This document shows positions 19,078 through 31,000 of a stretch of 51,290 bases of DNA, one piece after another. Under the pieces are notes generated by a model. That model was given only the letters and a program-made list of their open reading frames with translations. It was not told the origin of the DNA and made no database searches. Source of the DNA: Croceibacterium salegens (GTDB lineage: Bacteria; Pseudomonadota; Alphaproteobacteria; Sphingomonadales; Sphingomonadaceae); NCBI RefSeq assembly GCF_009827435.1, contig NZ_WTYM01000063.1, forward strand, positions 8,424 to 59,713, given 5' to 3'. Made by a program: the position numbers and the translations under genes. How positions within the stretch are numbered: position 1 is the stretch's first letter; every line of letters starts with the position of its first letter.

Positions 19078-19599
19078 ATGCTCTCGATCGCCGCAGCCCT
19101 GCTTTTCGCCCAGGCCGCCAGCGCCACCCCGGCTCCCGCGCCGCCACCGCCGTGCGCCGGGCCCGAGTTCGGGGCGCTCGATTTCTGGGTCGGCGACTGG
19201 GACGTCTATCCCGCGGCCAATCCGCAGAAGCTGGTGGCGCACAGCAGGATCGAGAAGCTCTACGGCGGCTGCGCGATCCGCGAGAACTGGATGCCGCTGA
19301 GCAATCCCGGTGGCGGGAGCCTGTCGGGCTACGACCCTTCGACCAAGCGCTGGCACCAGACGTGGATCGGCTCCGGCGGCGGGGTGGTCCAGTTCGAAGG
19401 CGGCCCGGTCGAAGGCGGGCTCAGACTGACCGGCTGGTGGGCTGCCTCGGGCCCGAACGGCGAGGACGGGCTGACCCGCATGACCTACTTGAAACTCGGC
19501 GGCGGCGCGGTGCGCCAGCACGGCGAGTTCTCGGGCGATGACGGCGCGACCTGGGTGACGACGTTCGACTTCACCTACCGCCCGCACGTGCCGGGCTGA
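19078..19599 (+). CDS. Exported DUF1579-like protein
   Basis: The 173-residue product starts at ATG 19078, with GGGGGA 8 nt upstream. A signal peptide ending near ASA is followed by a Pro-rich linker and a compact beta-rich domain. Landmarks are FGALDFWVGDWDVY, an Arg-Ile-Glu strand, LSGYDPSTKRWHQTWI and a C-terminal TTFDFTYR. The FWVGxWxV motif and strand pattern resemble DUF1579 and related lipocalin-like proteins. Their role is uncharacterised; small-molecule binding is a guess. The gene stands alone between lolD and dnaE. Confidence 0.75.
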   Translation: MLSIAAALLFAQAASATPAPAPPPPCAGPEFGALDFWVGDWDVYPAANPQKLVAHSRIEKLYGGCAIRENWMPLSNPGGGSLSGYDPSTKRWHQTWIGSGGGVVQFEGGPVEGGLRLTGWWAASGPNGEDGLTRMTYLKLGGGAVRQHGEFSGDDGATWVTTFDFTYRPHVPG

Positions 19600-19674
19600 A
19601 CGCGGCGATTGGGCGGGGCATAATCGCGGCCGTCGCCCTTTCGAATCAGGCCCTGCCGCCCTAGCTTCCCTGGC

Positions 19675-23145
<3,471 letters not shown>

Positions 23146-23181
23146 CCTCTTCCCCTAGGAACCCGTTAACCTCGATGGTGC

Positions 23182-23394
23182 ATGTTTTGCATCATGTGGG
23201 ACCTGCTCAAATCGATCGTCCTCGGTGCAGCGCTGTCGTTCATCGTCAGCCTGTTCATCGGCTCGGGCGGAGGAACCGGCGGCATCCTCAACGTGCGCCA
23301 CTTCCACATCGAAGGCGTCGGCTTCTACTGGTCGTGGATGCTCTTCGTGGTCGGCACGGGCCTCAGCTTCGGCATCTCGGCGCTGATGCGCTGA
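23182..23394 (+). CDS. Small two-helix membrane protein
   Basis: This 70-residue ORF has two predicted membrane helices, at about 10-28 and 50-68. A short Gly-rich turn (SGGGTGG) and an exposed loop with NVRHFHIEGVGFYWSW lie between them. Codon use looks like the neighbours. The family is unknown to me. The ATG at 23194 would give a 66-residue form; neither start has a clear Shine-Dalgarno. It lies 36 nt after dnaE and 58 nt before the Rieske gene on the same strand. Confidence 0.6.
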   Translation: MFCIMWDLLKSIVLGAALSFIVSLFIGSGGGTGGILNVRHFHIEGVGFYWSWMLFVVGTGLSFGISALMR

Positions 23395-23452
23395 CCAACG
23401 GGCATTGACCTCGCCCCGGCGGAGTCCGAAGCTCGGCTTCGGAGGAGCCGGA

Positions 23453-24499
23453 ATGACCTACGTTCGCAATGCCTGGTACGTCGCCGCCTGGGAGCAGGAC
23501 CTCCCTGCGGACGCGCCGGCCGCGATGTCCATCCTAGGCGAGCCGATCGTGCTCTGGCGCGCGGGTGAAAAGCTGGTTGCGATGGAGGACCGCTGCGTCC
23601 ACCGCCACGCGCCGCTCTCGCTGGGGCGCTGCGAGGGCGCCAGCCTGCGCTGCATGTACCACGGGTTGCGCTTCGACGCCGACGGCCGTTGCGTCGAGAT
23701 ACCGGGGCAGGAGCTGATCCCGCCGACCGCGCGGGTGAAGACCTATCCGGCTCTGGCGAAGCATTCGTGGGTTTGGGTGTGGATGGGCGATCCGGCGCTG
23801 GCCGATGAGGCGCTGGTCCCGCCGGCGGTCGGATACGACGATCCCGACTACATCCTCGGGCACGGGTTCCTCGATTACGAGGCCGAAGCGCGGCTGATCA
23901 ACGACAACCTGCTCGACTTCAGCCACCTCAGCTACGTCCACGCGCAGAGCTTCGGCACCGGGCCGGAATTCGCCGGCAGCCTGCCCAGGATCACGCCCCT
24001 GCCGCGCGGCATCCGGTACGAGCGCTGGCTGGAGGGCACCTTTGGTGCGGCGATGAGGAAGTCGGATGTGCCGCTCGATTCGTGGCAGACCTACGATTTC
24101 CTCATCCCCGGCGTGCTCCTGATGTGGAGTGCAAACTATCCGCCGGGCACAGCGAAGGCGCTGGGCCATTCGCCACCGGAAAAGCTCGACGCGATCGCCG
24201 GGCTCAACTTCACCAGCCAGGCGGTGACCCCGACCGGCGAGGGTACGGCGCGCTACTTCTTCAGCTGGGGCCCGCACTGCAAGTACGGCGACGAGGCGAT
24301 GCGCGACGGCATGATGGCGCTCGCCGACCGGGCCTTCGGCGAGGACAAGACGATGATCGAGGCGCAGCAGAAGGTCATCGCCCGCGATCCGGAGCGGCCG
24401 GTGATGCCGACCGCTCACGACAAGGGCGTGACGCTGTTCAACCGGCTGGTCCAGCGTCTCGCCGCCGAGGAGGCAGAGGCCCGGGCCGCGGCGGCCTGA
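23453..24499 (+). CDS. Rieske 2Fe-2S aromatic ring-hydroxylating / O-demethylase oxygenase
   Basis: The 348-residue oxygenase resembles VanA-type vanillate demethylase. The Rieske cluster ligands are Cys48-x-His50 and Cys67-x-x-His70, with the correct 16-residue spacing. The mononuclear iron site is in the NDNLLDFSHLSYVH stretch, with the usual Asp and two His. It needs a separate reductase, which is not encoded in this window. The start at 23453 has GGAGGA about 7 nt upstream. Its stop codon directly abuts the stop of the convergent esterase gene. The presence of a stilbene-cleavage-type oxygenase nearby fits lignin-derived aromatic metabolism, but the substrate is not deducible. Confidence 0.88.
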   Translation: MTYVRNAWYVAAWEQDLPADAPAAMSILGEPIVLWRAGEKLVAMEDRCVHRHAPLSLGRCEGASLRCMYHGLRFDADGRCVEIPGQELIPPTARVKTYPALAKHSWVWVWMGDPALADEALVPPAVGYDDPDYILGHGFLDYEAEARLINDNLLDFSHLSYVHAQSFGTGPEFAGSLPRITPLPRGIRYERWLEGTFGAAMRKSDVPLDSWQTYDFLIPGVLLMWSANYPPGTAKALGHSPPEKLDAIAGLNFTSQAVTPTGEGTARYFFSWGPHCKYGDEAMRDGMMALADRAFGEDKTMIEAQQKVIARDPERPVMPTAHDKGVTLFNRLVQRLAAEEAEARAAAA

Positions 24500-25693
24500 C
24501 TACTTGAAAAGTCTCGGCGCGAAGTCGGTGAGGTAGCGCCGCCAGTTGATCCACGTGTGACCCCCGGGGCTCTCGTTGTAGACGTGCTTGATGCCGTACT
24601 TGTCGAGCATCCCCCGCGTCGGGGCGACGGTTCCGTAAAGGAAGTCGTCCTTGCCCATGGCGTAGTAGACCAGCTTCATCGCCCCCGCGCCCTGCTTCAG
24701 CGCGGCATCGTTGGCGGTCTCGTACTGGGTGACCTGGTCCATGTCGTTGTTCATGCCGAGGCCCATCGAGAAGATGCCGATGTAGTGGAACAGCTCGGGG
24801 TGGGGCAGGCCGAAATTGATGGTATGCGCGCCTCCCATCGACAGGCCGGCCATGGCGCGGTGATCGGCATCCGCCAGCGTGCGGTAATTGCTGTCGACGT
24901 AGGGGATCAGCACCTTGATCAGGTCGTCGCCGAAATCGGAGTTGGCGAGCATGTTGGCGCCGGGCCGGTCGGGGGTATGGCCGGCCGGCATGACGATGAT
25001 CATCGGCTGCGCCTTTCCGGCGGCGATGAGGTTGTCGAGGATGTTCTGGGTATGGCCGACGCTGGTCCAGCTGTCGTCCGAATCCCCCGCGCCATGGACG
25101 AGGTAGAGCACCGGGTAGGACTTGCCGTCCTTCATGTAGCCCGGCGGGGTGTAGACGTGCGCCCGGCGCTTCACGCCGAGCGGTTCCGACCAGTATTCGA
25201 GCTCGCTGACGACGCCGTGCGGGATGTTCGCCTGCCACGCCTGGAAATCGCCCGCCGCGCCGGGGACCTCGAAGGTCGAGTTGGTGCCGAAGCGCTCTTC
25301 CGAATAGGTGGTGCCCTGCGGGTTTGGGGTCTTCACCCCGTCCACCGTGAAGGCGAAGCGGTAGTTGTCGGCCGGAACGGGGATGGCGGTGGTCGCGGTT
25401 CACAGGCCGGTATCGTCCTTGCTCATCACCAGCCCGCGAACCGAGCCCGGCGCGAAGCCCATCGGGATCGCCTCGTCGATGTCGTTGCTGGTGACCTTCA
25501 CCTCGCTGGCGTGCGGGGCGCAGATGCGGAAGGTGACGCGGCTGTCGGGCAGCACTTCGACCGTCTTGTAGGTCGGCGCCGGGGCGAACATCCCCTGCGG
25601 CTCGCACGACTTGGCGGCGTCGGCCTGCTGGGCCTGGGCTGCGAACGGAACAACGGCGAACGCGGCACACAGGCCGAGCGAGCGAAGGCGCAT
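24500..25693 (-). pseudogene. Exported esterase (enterochelin esterase-like) interrupted by in-frame TGA
   Basis: Two adjacent open frames are in the same reading frame and together form one 397-residue alpha/beta-hydrolase of the putative esterase (IroE/Fes-like) family. Order: signal peptide (cleavage near AQA), an immunoglobulin-like N-terminal domain, then the hydrolase with Gly-x-Ser-x-Gly (GLSMGG, Ser about 285) and a C-terminal His in GGHTWINW. Codon 98, at 25400-25402, is TGA between TGL and TATTAIP, a position where Trp (TGG) would be natural. The start has GGGAGA upstream. Either it is a real nonsense mutation giving a dead gene, or a sequencing error; nothing indicates selenocysteine recoding. 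A form starting at 25345 would keep the hydrolase domain. Confidence 0.85.
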
Positions 25694-25713
25694 CTGTTAT
25701 TTTCTCCCAAAAC

Positions 25714-25725
25714 TAACGGGCGTTA
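25714..25725. promoter_or_regulatory. TAACG-GG-CGTTA palindrome, possible TetR-type operator
   Basis: Perfect 5-bp arms flank a 2-nt centre, extended by ACTAACGGGCGTTACG. It lies 21 nt upstream of the esterase start and just downstream of the stilbene-type oxygenase gene. TetR-family repressors commonly bind sites of this shape. No regulator gene is adjacent, so the assignment is tentative. Confidence 0.35.
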
Positions 25726-25748
25726 CGATAGACGTGGTTCCGTCTTGG

Positions 25749-27281
25749 TCAAGGTATCCGCACCGCGGGCCCGTAGTCCTGCCCACGGTAATCGTAGTCC
25801 CGCCCGAACTCGAACGGCAGCACGTCCGAGGGAACCCACCAACCGTGGACCTGCATGTGCAGGCGGAAGGGCAGCTTGACCCGCGCCACCGGGCCATCGG
25901 CGAGGTGGTGGGCGTCGGCGATGACCAGTTCGCTCGTCAGTTCGGCGTAGTCGTTGGCGACGCCGACCAGCCAGCCGTCGCCTTCCGGAGCGCTGGCGCT
26001 GCGGGGCACGAACTGCGCCTCGAACAACTCGTGCGTCGGCCCGGCGCTGAACCGGTCGATGCCGCCGCCGTGGTGGTCGAAGCGGTACCAGGCGTTCCAG
26101 TTGTCCTGCATCGGCACGCGGGTGCGGCTGTTTTCGAAGGCGAAGCCGGGGTCGTGGAGCAGGTTGAAGCTCCAGCGGAAGTCCCGCGTCAGGAAGCGGT
26201 CGTCCATCCGGGTGAAGCTGGTCGGAGTCACGCCTTCGAACAGGATCTCCTCCTCCCAGGTGTCGGAGGACGAAACGAGGTCGAAGGTCCAGCGACGGAT
26301 GGTGTTCTTGCGCGCATCAAAATCGAAGCTGCCGCCGTCGAGGTTGGGGAACTGCGGGTTGAAGTTGCCGCGCGCGCAGGGCGCGTCGAGGATGACCTTG
26401 TCGCCCACGGTGCGCGCGTTGGTGGTGTGGACCATCATCGCGCGGTCGGGCGGTCCCCGGAACCAGCGCATGTCCTTCGCCTCGCCGTCGCGCGGCATGA
26501 TGCCGACGTAAGCGGGGACGCTGGGGTCGTAGGCCCAGTGGTTCTGCCCGGCCTCGAGCCGCTCGCGGCTCGTCACCATGCCGGTGGTCGGCAGCACCAC
26601 GTGCTCCTCGGTGATCGCCCAGTCGTGCATCATCGAGACGACCGGAGCCTTGACCCAGACCGTGCGTTCGAGCGTGCCATCGGGCTTGAAGAAGTGGATC
26701 GCGAGGTCGTCCGACAGGTCGCCGCGCGCCTCGTAGCTGAAGGCCAGCATCTCGCCGGTCTGCGGGTCGATCTTGGGGTGCGCGGTAAAGCTTTCCGCGG
26801 TCATCCGCCCGCCGAAGTCGTACTCCTCGAAAGTCTCCAGCGTGTGCGGGTCCATCCGCATCGGCGGGCTCGATTCCTTGAGCGCGAGCAGGTTCCCGCC
26901 GAACACGATCGGGGTGGTGTTGGCGGTGTTCATCGACAGGTCGTCCGCCGCCAGGTCGTTGGTCGATCGGTTGCGATAGGCCCCGAACAGCGCGCGCCGC
27001 GCCTTGCGTTCGGCGACATAGCGGGGGGTGCGGACGTAGCGGGTGCGGAAGTCGCAGCGCCTGCCGCGGATGCGGAACATGTCGATCGCCCCGTCGGCGT
27101 TATAGGGGATGTCGAGCGGATGGCGCGGCGGATAGCGGCGGTCGATGGCGGCGCGGTAGAAGGTGCCGTCGATCCCCTCGGGGATCTCGCCCTCGACCTC
27201 GCAATCGTGCAGGTCGGCCTCGAACCGCGTCGGGGTCCAGAAGCCGCTGGCGAAGGGGTCTCCGCTGAAATCGAAGCTCAT
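25749..27281 (-). CDS. Carotenoid / lignostilbene-type cleavage oxygenase
   Basis: This 510-residue non-haem iron oxygenase of the carotenoid cleavage family splits a conjugated double bond into two aldehydes or ketones. The four iron-binding histidines are visible in order: His168 (FTAHPK), His219 (MMHDWAITEEH), His285 (MMVHTTN) and His479 (MQVHGWW). Length and blade spacing are normal, and no signal peptide is present. Bacterial members act on stilbenes such as lignostilbene or on apocarotenoids, and sequence alone does not decide. GAGAGGAG lies 8 nt before the ATG. It reads in the same direction as the radical SAM gene upstream and the esterase downstream. Confidence 0.9.
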   Translation of the reverse strand: MSFDFSGDPFASGFWTPTRFEADLHDCEVEGEIPEGIDGTFYRAAIDRRYPPRHPLDIPYNADGAIDMFRIRGRRCDFRTRYVRTPRYVAERKARRALFGAYRNRSTNDLAADDLSMNTANTTPIVFGGNLLALKESSPPMRMDPHTLETFEEYDFGGRMTAESFTAHPKIDPQTGEMLAFSYEARGDLSDDLAIHFFKPDGTLERTVWVKAPVVSMMHDWAITEEHVVLPTTGMVTSRERLEAGQNHWAYDPSVPAYVGIMPRDGEAKDMRWFRGPPDRAMMVHTTNARTVGDKVILDAPCARGNFNPQFPNLDGGSFDFDARKNTIRRWTFDLVSSSDTWEEEILFEGVTPTSFTRMDDRFLTRDFRWSFNLLHDPGFAFENSRTRVPMQDNWNAWYRFDHHGGGIDRFSAGPTHELFEAQFVPRSASAPEGDGWLVGVANDYAELTSELVIADAHHLADGPVARVKLPFRLHMQVHGWWVPSDVLPFEFGRDYDYRGQDYGPAVRIP

Positions 27282-27317
27282 CGCATGGCTCCTCTCCGGT
27301 GGTCAGGTTAGCGCGCG

Positions 27318-28403
27318 CTAGAGCAAGCGCAACTGCCCGCCCGCTTCGGGCCGGATGAACTGGCTGGCGTCGAGCTCGAACCGCGCCTTGCCGATCCCGG
27401 CGCGCTTGCAGGCGAGGTTGAAGCGGGCGCGGAACAGGTCGGCCCAGACCCCGCTCGGCTTCATGCGGGTGAAGAAGTCCGGGTCGTTGTCGCGACCGCC
27501 GCGGATAGAGCGGACGATGTTCATGACCTTGTCCCCGCGCTCGGGGAAATGGACCGCGAGCCATTCGCGGAACAGCGGGGCGACCTCGTGCGGCAGGCGC
27601 AGCGGGATCCACCCGGCGCTGGCCACGCCGATCTCGCCCGCCCTGGCGACGATGCCCTCCATGAACTCGTCGGTGATCGCCGGGATGATCGGCGAGACCG
27701 AGCAGTGGTTGGGAATGCCCGCCTCGACCAGCCGGGCGAGGGCGGCGATGCGCTTGGCCGGGGCGGCGGCGCGCGGTTCGAGCTTGCCCGAGAGCTTGGG
27801 GTCGAGCGTTGTGACCGAGATCGCCACCGCGACGAGGTTGTGCTTCGCCAGTTCGGTGAGCAGGTCGAGGTCCTGCAAGACCCGGTCGGACTTGGTGGTG
27901 ATCGTCACCGGATGCCGCGTCTCGAGGCACACTTCGAGCACCTGCCGGGTGATGCGGTAGCGGCCCTCTATCGGCTGGTAGGGATCGGTGTTGGTCCCCA
28001 TCGCGATCCACTTCGGCTGGTAGCGCGGCCGGGCGAAGGTCTCGCGCAGCAGCTTCGCCGCATCGGGCTTGGCGAACAGCCTGGTCTCGAAGTCGAGCCC
28101 GGGCGAGAGGTCGTGGTAGGCGTGGGTCGGGCGGGCATAGCAGTAGACACAGCCGTGCTCGCAGCCGCGATAGGCATTGATCGAGCGGTCGAAGCCGACG
28201 TCGGGCGACTGGTTGAAGGTGACGATGGTCTTGGGATGCTCCTCGACCACCGTGGTGCGCAACTTCGGCGGCTCACCGTCGAGCGTGGCGACGAAATCCT
28301 TCCAGTCGCCGTCGGCCTCGCGTTCCGCCAGCCCGAAGCGCTGCGGTACCGCGCCCGATTGGGCGCCGCGGCCATTCACCGCCGGCTCCTTGCGCTGTTC
28401 CAT
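27318..28403 (-). CDS. PA0069-type radical SAM protein (SplB-related)
   Basis: The 361-residue enzyme has the radical SAM cluster motif Cys81-x3-Cys85-x2-Cys88 in RGCEHGCVYCYARP. It belongs to the Rv2578c/PA0069 group, which is related to spore photoproduct lyase, a DNA photoproduct repair enzyme. The substrate of this group is not established. A GTTC-N7-GTTC site on this strand ends 5 nt upstream of the ATG, the alphaproteobacterial LexA box, so DNA-damage induction is likely. There is no normal ribosome site, and the transcript may be nearly leaderless. The ATG at 28403 is used; the longer frame upstream would overlap the operator. Confidence 0.88.
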   Translation of the reverse strand: MEQRKEPAVNGRGAQSGAVPQRFGLAEREADGDWKDFVATLDGEPPKLRTTVVEEHPKTIVTFNQSPDVGFDRSINAYRGCEHGCVYCYARPTHAYHDLSPGLDFETRLFAKPDAAKLLRETFARPRYQPKWIAMGTNTDPYQPIEGRYRITRQVLEVCLETRHPVTITTKSDRVLQDLDLLTELAKHNLVAVAISVTTLDPKLSGKLEPRAAAPAKRIAALARLVEAGIPNHCSVSPIIPAITDEFMEGIVARAGEIGVASAGWIPLRLPHEVAPLFREWLAVHFPERGDKVMNIVRSIRGGRDNDPDFFTRMKPSGVWADLFRARFNLACKRAGIGKARFELDASQFIRPEAGGQLRLL

Positions 28404-28408
28404 AGATG

Positions 28409-28423
28409 GAACATAGCATGAAC
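28409..28423 (-). promoter_or_regulatory. Predicted LexA (SOS) box GTTC-N7-GTTC
   Basis: On the minus strand, GTTC at 28423-28420 and GTTC at 28412-28409 are separated by exactly 7 nt, the direct-repeat SOS box used by alphaproteobacterial LexA. It lies immediately before the radical SAM start codon, in the expected place to block transcription. An overlapping 16-bp palindrome, GTTCCAT-AG-ATGGAAC (28397-28412), covers the start codon. Confidence 0.6.
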
Positions 28424-28539
28424 ATAAGCGAGTCGCCACTACCACTTAGGCACCCCGGGAAGCGAAGCTGTCCAAAGGACACCTGTCAGGGGCAGTGCTT
28501 CCTTTTTCGTTCGCGTCGTGCCGGGAAGAACAAGCCCTG

Positions 28540-28558
28540 CCCCGGAACAAGTCCGGGG
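28540..28558. repeat. CCCCGGA/TCCGGGG intergenic hairpin
   Basis: CCCCGGA and TCCGGGG form a perfect 7-bp stem with a 5-nt loop, flanked by GTGAC. Hairpins of this sequence are scattered in intergenic regions of sphingomonad genomes. Here it lies downstream of the small membrane protein gene, so it may also help end that transcript. Confidence 0.45.
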
Positions 28559-28580
28559 TGACAAAAGAGGGCGGGGCCGA

Positions 28581-28907
28581 TCAATGCTCCAGCAAGTAGA
28601 CCGGCACCGCCGCGACGACGATCGCCAGCGCCTGCATGGCGAGGATCGCCACCGCCCGCCGCGGATGCCGCGGCAGCCAGCGGAAGGCGAACCAGCCCAT
28701 GACCGGCAGTTGCAGCACCATCAGCAATTGCCAGAGCCGCGCCGTGGCGCTCTCGTCGGGCCGCGGGACGCCGTTCTCGACAACCATGTAGGGCGCGTGC
28801 GGACCGGTCGCGAGATAGACCAGCAGCAGCGAAAGCGCCGTGCCCGACATCAGCAGCGGGATCCACGCGCTCCAGGCGCGATAGGGGGTGGCGGGATTGC
28901 TCGTCAT
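28581..28907 (-). CDS. Small multipass membrane protein of unknown function
   Basis: The 108-residue product starts at ATG 28907, with GAGGAG 7 nt upstream. It has three hydrophobic segments, at about 15-33, 58-76 and 85-103, separated by short charged loops with RWLPRHPRRA before the last helix. A negatively charged loop, PRPDESATAR, lies between the first two. I do not recognise a family. The longer open frame upstream lacks a ribosome site and has no hydrophobic character. It stands alone between the radical SAM gene and ettA. Confidence 0.6.
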   Translation of the reverse strand: MTSNPATPYRAWSAWIPLLMSGTALSLLLVYLATGPHAPYMVVENGVPRPDESATARLWQLLMVLQLPVMGWFAFRWLPRHPRRAVAILAMQALAIVVAAVPVYLLEH

Positions 28908-29239
28908 GTCCGTACTCCTCTCGGGGAGCCCGACCGTGGACGGCACCGCGCGGCAAGTCATGAGCGCCACCTGAGCAATCGGTGAGGCGGCTGTTGCGGC
29001 ATCAATCCGGCATGGGCGCAGGGCCGTTCACCCGCCCACCGCCAGCGCGGCAGCTGACATATCTGACAGAGTCCTGGAGGAAAACTCCACCCCTTCCGCA
29101 TCAACCTCGCAGTCGAGGTGGCAGCGATTGGACCTGCCGGTTCTTTCGGACCGGCAGAGCACTACCTTACAAGTATTACTGTGAACTTCCGCAATTGGGT
29201 CGCAAGCAGCCATTCCGCTCACGACCCGAATAGCAAAAG
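28908..29239. other. Gene-free region with two hairpins and repeat copy B
   Basis: About 330 nt without a gene I can support. It holds the hairpin ACCTCG/CGAGGT at 29104-29119 and the hairpin CTGCCGGT/ACCGGCAG at 29134-29157. Copy B of the palindromic repeat, TTCCGCAATTGGGTCGCAAGC, occupies about 29186-29233 and ends 6 nt before the ettA stop codon. A small RNA or 3'-end element for ettA is possible, but no promoter is evident. Confidence 0.4.
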
Positions 29240-30913
<1,674 letters not shown>

Positions 30914-31000
30914 TGTCGTCCTTGGAATCTCGGGTTTTCGGAGTTGGCGCGCAGATAGGCTTTGCGGGGCGAGGGAGCAAGCGCCCACTCAGCCGCGCGA

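Noticed and set aside
25400-25402. Selenocysteine recoding of the esterase TGA
   Set aside because: No SECIS-like hairpin directly downstream is evident and the position aligns with Trp, not with a catalytic Cys or Sec.
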